Source: Proteiniclasticum sediminis (GTDB taxonomy: Bacteria; Bacillota; Clostridia; Clostridiales; Clostridiaceae). Taken from it: a DNA stretch of 64,000 nt. Shown in pieces: positions 32,546-39,220 of this stretch (the first letter of the stretch is position 1; each line of letters starts with the position of its first letter). Below the pieces are notes generated by a model. It searched no databases, was not told where the DNA came from, and saw nothing but the letters and a program-made list of their open reading frames with translations. Where the stretch lies: contig NZ_JAGSCS010000014.1 of assembly GCF_018128025.1 (NCBI RefSeq), positions 1-64,000 of the forward strand. The letters run 5' to 3'. A program made the translations under genes and the position numbers.

Positions 32546-33154
32546 TCAGGGGTTTTCCAAAAGACGGACAGCTTTTTCCAAAATGGATACCGTCTTGTCC
32601 GTACCTAATTTTCCGCTGTCCAGGAGCATATGGTAGTTTTCCGGGGCATGGCGGTCCTGGCAGGTGTTGTTCCGGTAATAGGTGTTTCGTTCCCGGTCGG
32701 TTTTCTTCATCATGATCTCCGCTTCCCGGTGGTCCAGGGAGTATTTCTTCATGATCCGGGCGATGCGGTTTTCCGCTTCGGCGTAGATGAAGCAGGAAAA
32801 GACGTGGGGATGTCCTTTGAGAACATAGTCGGAGCAGCGGCCCACAATAACGCAGGAGCCCATGTCCGCCAGTTCCCGGATGATTTTCGACTGCAGCTGA
32901 AACAGCACCTCATTCATGGGGCGGTCATAGATGGAGATGAAGTTGGGATCTAAGGGGACGGTGTAGTACCAGAAGGAGGTCTTTTTCTCGTCGGCGGCCC
33001 GGAGCTCCTCCAGATCCAGCCCCCCCTGCTCTGCAGCCATGTCGATGAGCCGGCTGTCGTAGCACTCGATGCCCAGATGCACTGCCAGTGCCATGCCGAT
33101 CTCCCGTCCGCCGCTGCCGAAATCGCGCCCGATGGTGATGACGGTGTTGCCCAT
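32546..33154 (-). CDS. Cytidylate kinase-like family protein
   Basis: 202 aa, P-loop GRDFGSGGREIG (about 9-20) and the lid/core of PF13189 (Cytidylate_kin2). Followed by YYRNNTCQDRHAPENYHML typical of the family C-terminus. These proteins are common in Clostridia; substrate not established and not the same as Cmk. Single gene with AGGGGGGAG-type ribosome site. Confidence 0.8.
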   Translation of the reverse strand: MGNTVITIGRDFGSGGREIGMALAVHLGIECYDSRLIDMAAEQGGLDLEELRAADEKKTSFWYYTVPLDPNFISIYDRPMNEVLFQLQSKIIRELADMGSCVIVGRCSDYVLKGHPHVFSCFIYAEAENRIARIMKKYSLDHREAEIMMKKTDRERNTYYRNNTCQDRHAPENYHMLLDSGKLGTDKTVSILEKAVRLLENP

Positions 33155-33376
33155 GATTCTCCCCCCTTGCCTGTAGAGGCATTTCTCAACTTCAGTATAG
33201 CGGTTTTCCCGAAAGGATTAAGCGGCGGAGCTCTCCTCAATTCTCAACATTCTGTGAATTTATTCCAAGGGAGGACAGGTGTCTTTGGAGGCAAAAAATG
33301 GAAAGCGGTCAAAACCCCTTGATAATTAAGGGTTTCAGCGGTTTTTTTGTTAGGACGGCCCAAGCTGCCGAAAACG

Positions 33377-33405
33377 TTGACAGTGAAAAATGAGCGTGTT
33401 ATGGT
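33377..33405 (+). promoter_or_regulatory. Promoter of rbsK
   Basis: TTGACA (33377-33382), 17-bp spacer, TATGGT (33400-33405). The 33245-33360 region upstream contains CCCTTGATAATTAAGGG, a small hairpin before a T-run that may be a terminator. Confidence 0.65.
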
Positions 33406-33443
33406 CAACACATCCAAGCAAATTTTAGGAGGGAAAAGAAATT

Positions 33444-34361
33444 ATGGCAGCACGTATTCTATTGGTCGGTAGTGTGATGATGGATCTCATTCTTCGGTGC
33501 GAACGAGCACCCCAGCCCAGTGAAAGTGTCCTGGGTCATGATTACCGTAATGCCCCAGGAGGAAAGGGCAGCAACGCCGCTGTGGCCGCAGCCCGCGCAG
33601 GGGCCCACGTTTCCGCCTATGCCACCGTCGGCAAAGATGCCAACGGGGAGTATCTTCTGGCCCGCTGGAAGGATGAAGGGGTAGATACCAAGCACACCAT
33701 TGTCCGGGAAGGCGCCAACACCGGTTTTGTCGCCATTACCCTGGAAGACAGCGGCCAGAACCGTCTGATCATCTTCCCAGGAGCCAATATGCTGACCCCG
33801 CCGGATCAGCTGGAAGAAGCCTTCCAGGATCCCTTTGATGCAGTTCTCCTGCAGTTTGAGATTCCCTTTGAGACCAATGCCCGGGCCATCGAACTGGCCA
33901 ACAGCAAGGGCATCATCACGGTTCTCGATGCAGGCCCAGCCCAGAAGTATGATCTGGAGAAGCTGCCGCCGGTGACCATCCTCTCCCCCAATGAGACGGA
34001 GACCAAGGCTCTCGTGGGCATCTATCCATCGGACGAAGCCACCATGAAGGAAGCCAGCATGAAGCTGGCCGAGCGCAACGGCTGCAAGTATGTGGTGCTG
34101 AAGCTGGGCGACAGAGGCTCCTATATCTACGGCGAAGGCCTGGAAGTTCTTGTCCCGCCCTATAAAGTCAACGCCATTGACCCCACCGCCGCTGGCGATG
34201 CCTTCACCGGAGTCTTGGCCAAGGCTTTTGCCGAGACCAGAGACATCGTGGAATCCGCCAAGATCGCCAATGCCGCAGGAGCCCTGACCTGCACCAAGCT
34301 GGGTGCACAGCCCTCCCTGCCGACAGCAGCTGAGATCGAAGCTTTTCTGGCCCAGCAGTAA
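33444..34361 (+). CDS. rbsK: Ribokinase
   Basis: 305 aa PfkB-family sugar kinase; ribose + ATP to ribose-5-phosphate. Seen: NAPGGKGSNAAVAAARAGAH (about 32-51) and the ATP/anion-hole DPTAAGDAFTG (about 249-259) with catalytic Asp. The family usually has GAGD; here it is AAGD. No ribose transporter beside it, so the sugar could come from nucleoside breakdown (compare ade). Confidence 0.9.
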   Translation: MAARILLVGSVMMDLILRCERAPQPSESVLGHDYRNAPGGKGSNAAVAAARAGAHVSAYATVGKDANGEYLLARWKDEGVDTKHTIVREGANTGFVAITLEDSGQNRLIIFPGANMLTPPDQLEEAFQDPFDAVLLQFEIPFETNARAIELANSKGIITVLDAGPAQKYDLEKLPPVTILSPNETETKALVGIYPSDEATMKEASMKLAERNGCKYVVLKLGDRGSYIYGEGLEVLVPPYKVNAIDPTAAGDAFTGVLAKAFAETRDIVESAKIANAAGALTCTKLGAQPSLPTAAEIEAFLAQQ

Positions 34362-34373
34362 CCGAAAATCAAT

Positions 34374-34404
34374 GCCTCCCTTTAGCGGGAGGCTTGTTTT
34401 ATTT
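34374..34404 (+). terminator. Terminator of rbsK
   Basis: GCCTCCC-TTTAGC-GGGAGGC followed by TTGTTTT; it contains the stop codon of the convergent gene. Confidence 0.8.
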
Positions 34405-35326
34405 CCAGGGCTTCAGGCAGTTCCTTAAAATACGAAAGGATCATCAGGCCCTTCAGGGTGATGAATCGGCTGGGGGCGCCCTTGGGTTCCAGGGAGAAGT
34501 GCACAGCCCCGGGATGAATGAGCTCCAAAGGCCAGGTGTGATCCGGGCTCATTTTTTTCTTGAGCCAGGATAGGGCCGGCTCCATGCGGGGATCGTAAGG
34601 AGTATGTTCCCGGGCAAAATACTCCAGGATCCGCAGGAGATCATACCGGTATCGATGGGGATAGGCCAGCTTTCGGAACCGAGGATCAGAATGTTCCAGA
34701 AAAAGTTCCCGATCCAGGAAGTATGTTGCCCCTGCCGACAGGGCTAAAGCCATAGCCTGGGGACGGTATTGGGGGTGGACTTTCTGAAACTTAGCCAGAC
34801 CCTCCAAGACGCAGAGGGTGGAGTGGGGATCCGCAGATTTTCCCAAGGGATCCCAGGAGTATCCTCCACTGGGCAGCTGGAAGGAAAGCAAATGATCCGC
34901 CAAAGGGAGAAGCCGAGGATCCTCCGGGCAGAAATAAACCGCATAGGTGAGGGCCATACCCTCCACCGCCAGGTCCAGGGACTCTTTCGTGCGGGTGAGA
35001 TAAAGGGCGCCATCGGGGGTCTGGCATTCCTTCAGCATCCGCAAAACCATGTCCCGGCAGGGCGAAAGGCCTGGAGGGGCGCCAAGATGGTAAAGTTCCA
35101 GCAAAGTATAGTGCGTGCAGGTCCATTTGGTCTGATAGTAAAAGATGCCCCAATGTCCGGAAGGGTTTTGTGCGGCAAGATACGCTGCGCCAAAGCCTTC
35201 CTCGGGAATTCGCGATTGCAGAGCCTTGCAGACCACTTCGGAGGATTTTAGAAGGTCCCGGTGGGTCAGGTACTGGATGGCCACATCCCCTTCCAGGAGC
35301 CAGGTTAGGGTCGAATCCATGATCAT
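34382..35326 (-). CDS. Alpha/alpha-toroid (prenyltransferase/squalene-cyclase-like) protein
   Basis: 314 aa with repeated helical pairs and QLPSGGYSWD / CQTPDGALYL motifs, the QxxxGxxxW-like QW-repeat style of terpenoid-cyclase/prenyltransferase folds. No DxDD catalytic motif of squalene cyclase, so not a cyclase. Cytoplasmic. No operon partner. Last clear host gene before the prophage region. ATGATCATG gives two possible starts. Confidence 0.55.
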   Translation of the reverse strand: MIMDSTLTWLLEGDVAIQYLTHRDLLKSSEVVCKALQSRIPEEGFGAAYLAAQNPSGHWGIFYYQTKWTCTHYTLLELYHLGAPPGLSPCRDMVLRMLKECQTPDGALYLTRTKESLDLAVEGMALTYAVYFCPEDPRLLPLADHLLSFQLPSGGYSWDPLGKSADPHSTLCVLEGLAKFQKVHPQYRPQAMALALSAGATYFLDRELFLEHSDPRFRKLAYPHRYRYDLLRILEYFAREHTPYDPRMEPALSWLKKKMSPDHTWPLELIHPGAVHFSLEPKGAPSRFITLKGLMILSYFKELPEALEIKQASR

Positions 35327-35483
35327 CGCCTCTTTCCTATGCTATGAGAAGTTTTGCGCTACAGGTTTTTTCTTCATGCTTAGGTTGTTGATTTCATTCT
35401 AGCATATTCGGATCCGGAAATATGGATAGCACTCCTTCTCCGGATTTTCCTCACCTTGGACGAGGAGGTAAATTCAGTGAACA

Positions 35484-35518
35484 AAAAAAGCGAATTTCCT
35501 TAAAAAAAATTCGCTTTT
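35484..35518. terminator. Bidirectional hairpin terminator
   Basis: AAAGCGAATTT...AAATTCGCTTT with A/T tails on both sides, just beyond the last host gene, close to the likely prophage left boundary. Confidence 0.7.
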
Positions 35519-35632
35519 CGTTGGCGGAGAACGAGGGATACTTCACCATGTTAGCTATGAGTATTGTAAATAGCCATTCTAAAAGTATAGTCCATCAGTA
35601 ACTCCATCAGTAAAGAAAAGTTTTTGCGAATA

Positions 35633-35782
35633 TCAAGGGCTTGCTTTGATGATTTCGAAATACAGTTTTTTGTAAAACTCTTCTCTTTCTTCTTCGGTTT
35701 GGACCATACCACAGCAATAGATGTACTCATATCCAAGCATCTCCTCCATGGCTAGCTCATTGTCACAGTAAATACACTTCAT
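35633..35782 (-). CDS. 49-aa zinc-ribbon-like microprotein
   Basis: Read directly: MKCIYCDNELAMEEM start, then a YIYCCGM pair and an acidic helical tail ending IIKASP. Cysteines at 3, 6, 23 and 24 form a CxxC...CC cluster, suggesting one metal site. GAGGAGGTG lies 6 bp before the ATG, an excellent ribosome site. Unknown family. It diverges from the plus-strand cassette that starts at 35944. Confidence 0.6.
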   Translation of the reverse strand: MKCIYCDNELAMEEMLGYEYIYCCGMVQTEEEREEFYKKLYFEIIKASP

Positions 35783-35870
35783 TCGATCACCTCCTCATAA
35801 TTTAATTATGCAAAGATCAGCAGAAAAGCATACACATTTTAATGTTAACGGTTTGTTTACTTATTAACTC

Positions 35871-35899
35871 TTGATTACTCCGGTGTGCCGTAGTATACT
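35871..35899 (+). promoter_or_regulatory. Promoter of the plus-strand prophage cassette
   Basis: TTGATT (35871-35876), 17-bp spacer, TATACT (35894-35899), 45 bp before the first gene. Confidence 0.75.
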
Positions 35900-35943
35900 T
35901 AAATCAAGGTAAGGGACTAGAGCCATAAGAGGAGGATAAGAAA

Positions 35944-36204
35944 ATGGAAGAAATCACAAACATCTCTAACGAAGTATTTGGAAACGGAACCGTAACGGAA
36001 GAACAGCTGCTTGCAACACTCCTGGAAAATGAACTGAATCACCTCCAGAACACCATCTACAACCTGCTGATGCAGAGACAGTCTCATTTCCAGGTTGGAT
36101 CTAAAGAGTATAAAAAAGCCTGGAAGCTCATGGACGAACTGGCTATCGCAAATGACTGCGAAAACCCAAGAGAACAGATCATCAGCGTAATCGCTCAACT
36201 CTAA
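35944..36204 (+). CDS. Hypothetical small acidic protein (cassette gene 1)
   Basis: 86 aa, all-helical in appearance (EEQLLATLLENELNHLQNTI; YKKAWKLMDELAIAND), acidic, no Cys. GGAGGATAAG before the ATG. Unknown family. First gene of a four-gene plus-strand unit opposed to the phage lytic genes. Confidence 0.7.
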   Translation: MEEITNISNEVFGNGTVTEEQLLATLLENELNHLQNTIYNLLMQRQSHFQVGSKEYKKAWKLMDELAIANDCENPREQIISVIAQL

Positions 36205-36256
36205 AAGCCCGCCGGTGCTGTACCGGCCCACCACAAAATATACGGAGGTAAACAAA

Positions 36257-36478
36257 ATGATCAACATCAAACTAACTGAAAAGGAGTATCGAGATTTGAT
36301 AGGTTGTCTGGCCACTGCGAGAGGTTTTTACTTCGATGAACTAGAAAGATGTCAAAAATTCATCTCGGAAAATCCAAAATCAATCTTGGCATCTACGGTA
36401 GAGTACTGGAAGGATTGCAAAAGCACATCGGAAGATTTGTTGGAAATTATACCGAAGAGGAAAGGGGAATTTAAATGA
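36257..36478 (+). CDS. Hypothetical small protein (cassette gene 2)
   Basis: 73 aa, begins MINIKLTEKEYRDLIGCLA; helical. Start at 36257 set by CGGAGGTAAAC. The stop overlaps the ATG of the next gene (ATGA), so the pair is translationally coupled. Unknown family. Confidence 0.65.
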   Translation: MINIKLTEKEYRDLIGCLATARGFYFDELERCQKFISENPKSILASTVEYWKDCKSTSEDLLEIIPKRKGEFK

Positions 36479-37077
36479 TCGCAGATCTCAAACTCATCAA
36501 ATGGCTCCTGGAAGAGTCAAACGTCACCCGGTATCGGATCAGCAAAGAGACCAAGATCCCGCAAACCACACTCTCAGACATGGCCACCGGAAAGACTGAT
36601 ATCAAGAAGATCCAATTTGAAACTGCAGCAGCACTCACTGAATACGCGAAAAAGATTGAGGAGGAAAAGAAAATGACAAGAAAAAAGATCAATGAACTCG
36701 CAGCCAAAGGATTTAAGCAAGTATGGTATAATGACCGCAGTACTGGCAGACACTACCTGATCACTCAGGCCATCACCAACAATCTTGGCAATGCCGAAGA
36801 GATCCTCAAGTTTATGGAGATCACCCAGGAAGATATCGAAGAAAAGTTCGGTTGGGAAATCGACACCGACGATCTGACAACGGAAATCCCAGAGTACCTC
36901 GACATCGTGGAAAATAAAAACAACCTTTATACCCTGGAAGATGGATCTCAGGTATGGGACGAAAAGTGGAACGGCGAAATATGGCACGATAACAACACCG
37001 ACTATATGCCGATATATGCAATTAACTGGACAGGAAAATCAGATCTCGATCTGATCGGGATGGAAATTTCAAGATAA
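36475..37077 (+). CDS. XRE-type HTH protein with unknown C-terminal domain (cassette gene 3)
   Basis: 200 aa. Residues ~1-50 form a helix-turn-helix (WLLEESNVTRYRISKETKIP; QTTLSDMATGK), as in XRE-family repressors. Residues ~60-200 are acidic and of unknown fold (DGSQVWDEKWNGEIWHDNN). Likely regulates its own cassette. Overlaps gene 2 by 4 bp. Confidence 0.65.
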   Translation: MIADLKLIKWLLEESNVTRYRISKETKIPQTTLSDMATGKTDIKKIQFETAAALTEYAKKIEEEKKMTRKKINELAAKGFKQVWYNDRSTGRHYLITQAITNNLGNAEEILKFMEITQEDIEEKFGWEIDTDDLTTEIPEYLDIVENKNNLYTLEDGSQVWDEKWNGEIWHDNNTDYMPIYAINWTGKSDLDLIGMEISR

Positions 37078-37152
37078 CGTGCAGAGGGGCGCCCACCCGG
37101 GCGTTAATGCACTCAACCGGTCCCAAGTCCGGGAGTAGCAAAAGGAGGAAAC

Positions 37153-37440
37153 ATGATGAGAAAGTATAAAGCCATCCAAGAGGGAGACCGCTGGACAATC
37201 GGAGAGTACGACGAATCCTATCAGGGATTTATCACCAACGACGGAATCTGCAACTATTACTTCTGGGACTCCAAGGAAGAGGCCGAAGCAGCTGCAGAAG
37301 CCTACAACACCTACGAGGGCGAGGAATGGCTTGGACAGCACGGATTTGGAAATGACCGTATCTCTGAAGAAGATGAAGCCTATGAAAGCTACTCCGAAGA
37401 GATGATCGAGCTGTACAGACTGTTTAAGGCTGTGGATTAG
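37153..37440 (+). CDS. Hypothetical acidic protein (cassette gene 4)
   Basis: 95 aa, strongly acidic C-terminus (EEDEAYESYSEEMIELYRL). AAAGGAGGAAAC before ATGATG. Unknown family. Acidic, small and next to an HTH gene, a profile seen for anti-restriction or anti-CRISPR genes, but nothing specific supports that. Confidence 0.65.
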   Translation: MMRKYKAIQEGDRWTIGEYDESYQGFITNDGICNYYFWDSKEEAEAAAEAYNTYEGEEWLGQHGFGNDRISEEDEAYESYSEEMIELYRLFKAVD

Positions 37441-37459
37441 TAGGGATCCTGAGATAGCA

Positions 37460-37489
37460 AAAAAGCCCGGGCTAAACACCCGGGCTTTG
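37460..37489. terminator. Terminator between cassette and SOS gene
   Basis: AAAGCCCGGG/CCCGGGCTTT hairpin between convergent genes. Confidence 0.85.
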
Positions 37490-37495
37490 CTCATG

Positions 37496-37753
37496 CTATA
37501 GATTCTTGAGGTACCAGTTCATGGTGTCGCGCTCATAACTGATCTTGATTTTCTTCGGGTGATCATCCACCAAACAGTCGCAGTAATATTCGTACATGAG
37601 GTTTCCGTTGTATTTGTTGATCTTCTTGTCCAGGACCTTGAGCACTCTTCCTTTATAGACCACATCAGCCACACTAAACCGGAATGTTACTGGCCGTGGT
37701 GGTTGATCTGGCCTACAATAGCTCATTACCTCTACTCTTAAAAATTCTGTCAT
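37496..37753 (-). CDS. SOS-associated small protein
   Basis: 85 aa. The pattern LRVEVMSYCRPD...VTFRF...YKGRVLKVLD...YEYYCDCLVDD...WYLKNL resembles small Bacillota proteins often encoded beside Y-family DNA polymerases. GGGGGAG precedes the ATG, and a LexA-type box lies 29 bp upstream. No polymerase gene is adjacent here. Family recollection is moderate. Confidence 0.55.
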   Translation of the reverse strand: MTEFLRVEVMSYCRPDQPPRPVTFRFSVADVVYKGRVLKVLDKKINKYNGNLMYEYYCDCLVDDHPKKIKISYERDTMNWYLKNL

Positions 37754-37781
37754 GGTAAACTCCCCCTTTTCTCTTATTTTA

Positions 37782-37793
37782 GAACATTAGTTC
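37782..37793 (-). promoter_or_regulatory. LexA (SOS) box
   Basis: GAAC-ATTA-GTTC, a perfect GAAC-N4-GTTC operator, immediately beside TAAAAT (a possible -10 on the minus strand) and 29 bp upstream of the 37496-37753 gene. Confidence 0.65.
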
Positions 37794-37812
37794 TTTAAAG
37801 GAAAGAGAGTTT

Positions 37813-37841
37813 TTGTACTACCGGAAATCTTGTGCTATAAT
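37813..37841 (+). promoter_or_regulatory. Strong plus-strand promoter facing the abi 3' end
   Basis: TTGTAC (37813-37818), 17-bp spacer, TATAAT (37836-37841) preceded by TG (extended -10). No plus-strand ORF follows; it points at the 3' end of the minus-strand Abi gene. Confidence 0.7.
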
Positions 37842-37847
37842 CTAAAA

Positions 37848-37895
37848 CGATAGACAACCCCTATCGGCCCTGCGCGAAAGTGTGGGGTTATTCTT
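37848..37895 (+). ncRNA. Candidate small RNA convergent with the Abi gene
   Basis: Just after the promoter, two perfect hairpins: CGATAG/CTATCG (37848-37853/37861-37866) and CCCTGCGC-GAAA-GTGTGGGG (37868-37887) then TTATTCTT. On the minus strand the first hairpin plus TTTT (CTATCGTTTT) may serve as the Abi terminator, so the element could be bidirectional. Confidence 0.45.
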
Positions 37896-38787
37896 CTGCA
37901 AGGACTTCCTTCCAATTACTTGGGAATCCTAATAGTGATAAATCAACCGATGCAAAATATTCACTTACAAGTTTTTGAAGTTCAATAAAAAATAAGTTCC
38001 ATTCTTTATCAGACATCGTTAGATGCTTCATCGCTAGTACGTAGGCGAAAAATTTTCGTCCATCAAGATTAAGCTCAGCGTATCTTTTCATAATCTTGAT
38101 ATTCATAAACTTTTCGTTATAAATCCTATGGGAGTGTGCACAAGCATTCCGTATACCAGTTAAACCCTCTAACCAATTTTCAACAAAATCTACATTTAGC
38201 TTAATAAATGTTGTTTTAATAAAACTCTTTTCAGAGGGATTTAGGTTGGAGTAAAATTTCGAGATATTCGCAAAAGTTAATATTTCGGTTGCAACCCATA
38301 ATGGCATAATCCCGTCATATTTATCTTCGTGGTGCATCACGAATAATCGATGCTTATGGGATTCTTGAGATTTCTTCAATATAGAACAAAAACCACTATG
38401 AAAATCCTTATCGGTTTTTATGTCTTTCTTATTGATGAAATTACTAGAATTAAGATACCCATCAGGTCCAAATTTCCTACTGTGGGCATAAGCTATGTAG
38501 GTCCTAAAAGAAATTTCTATGTGTTCCAATAATGTTATTGTTATATTTCTTAATTTTCTATCAAATTCATAAATATCATATATTGTGTTGAAGTTAGTTC
38601 CAGGCAAATACATATCGTCTTCTGTTTTATAGGGGAGCAAATAAGCAGTAAATCTATAATAATTGATTCTCATTAAAATAGATAATGCAAAATCCTCATT
38701 CTCTTTAGGAATTTCCAAATTTCTACTTCTTAGTTTAGCTAACTGTTGTTCAAAACTCTTGAAGGGTTTTAGCTTTACCTCACTCAT
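37888..38787 (-). CDS. Abi_2 / AbiF-like HEPN abortive-infection protein
   Basis: 299 aa. Seen: N-terminal FKSFEQQLAKLRSRN and RINYYRFTAYLLPY (39-52), then FDRKLRNITITLLEHIEISF (75-94), all hallmarks of Abi_2 (PF07751; AbiD/AbiF). The HEPN RNase signature R-N-x3-H is R213-N-A-C-A-H218, intact. Members of this family act as RNA-cleaving toxins in phage defence. Here it sits among prophage cargo between lysis genes and cassette. Its ribosome site GGAGC follows directly after the T-run of an upstream terminator, i.e. it lies behind a terminated leader RNA. Confidence 0.85.
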   Translation of the reverse strand: MSEVKLKPFKSFEQQLAKLRSRNLEIPKENEDFALSILMRINYYRFTAYLLPYKTEDDMYLPGTNFNTIYDIYEFDRKLRNITITLLEHIEISFRTYIAYAHSRKFGPDGYLNSSNFINKKDIKTDKDFHSGFCSILKKSQESHKHRLFVMHHEDKYDGIMPLWVATEILTFANISKFYSNLNPSEKSFIKTTFIKLNVDFVENWLEGLTGIRNACAHSHRIYNEKFMNIKIMKRYAELNLDGRKFFAYVLAMKHLTMSDKEWNLFFIELQKLVSEYFASVDLSLLGFPSNWKEVLAEE

Positions 38788-38796
38788 AATTGCTCC

Positions 38797-38997
38797 TATA
38801 AAAAAACCACCGGTTTTCGGTGGTGTAATTTACATCCCGCCAATTTGGGCAAAGTATTTGCATACTTCTAGGCCTGGCAGGTACTCTAAAGTAGAAATTC
38901 ATCAATTTGAGCTAGCTTAGGCTAAGCTTGATGAGTTCTAGTAACTACATTCTACTTTCTAGAATTCAAAAAGTCCATTGATAAATTTTGTGCAACC
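38797..38997 (-). ncRNA. Structured ncRNA leader of the Abi/AbiF gene
   Basis: About 200 nt from the predicted start (~38996) to terminator T-run (~38800). Nested helices: TTCTACTTT... pairing AAAGTAGAA (38950-38958/38888-38896) enclosing CATCAA/TTGATG (38928-38933/38900-38905) and TAAGCT/AGCTTA; then a long hairpin CCTGCCA/TGGCGGG (38881-38875/38842-38836) with an inner AAGTAT-GCAA-ATACTT GNRA-type stem (38867-38852); then the terminator ACCACCG/CGGTGGT with T7. No ORF of note. The layout matches ncRNA-HEPN toxin-antitoxin loci. Confidence 0.65.
38800..38824 (-). terminator. Terminator between ncRNA and Abi gene
   Basis: On the minus strand ACCACCG-AAAAC-CGGTGGT followed by seven T, ending 4 bp before the Abi ribosome site, so Abi expression depends on readthrough. 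Confidence 0.85.
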
Positions 38998-39002
38998 CAC
39001 TT

Positions 39003-39030
39003 ATTTTAAACTTATTAATATGTTTGTCAA
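39003..39030 (-). promoter_or_regulatory. Promoter of the ncRNA-Abi locus
   Basis: Minus strand TTGACA (39030-39025), 16-bp spacer, TAAAAT (39008-39003). Confidence 0.75.
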
Positions 39031-39068
39031 TCAAATTTAACATTTAATGAGCTGTTTTTGAAAATTTA

Positions 39069-39115
39069 CCACAAGATATTGCGTCGGATATTATGTAAAC
39101 CACAATATATTGTGA
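39069..39115. promoter_or_regulatory. Tandem NrdR-box-like palindromes
   Basis: Two 16-bp elements, CCACAAGATATTGCGT (39069-39084) and CCACAATATATTGTGA (39100-39115), match ACACWATATATWGTGT at 13 and 14 of 16 positions. Centres are 31 bp apart, the spacing known for paired NrdR boxes. No nrd gene is near; the next promoter is that of the Abi locus, 39 bp away. Confidence 0.5.
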
Positions 39116-39182
39116 TTACCAAGTTTTGGGGTAATATTTGTTAATAATTTGTGAATTCTTTCAGAAGTTTTTTATACTTCAT

Positions 39183-39213
39183 AAAAAAGGGAGCAACCAT
39201 ATAGGCTGCTCCC
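39183..39213 (-). terminator. Terminator of the phage late operon
   Basis: GGGAGCA/TGCTCCC hairpin with T6 on the minus strand, just after the amidase stop. Confidence 0.9.
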
Positions 39214-39220
39214 TTTTACA

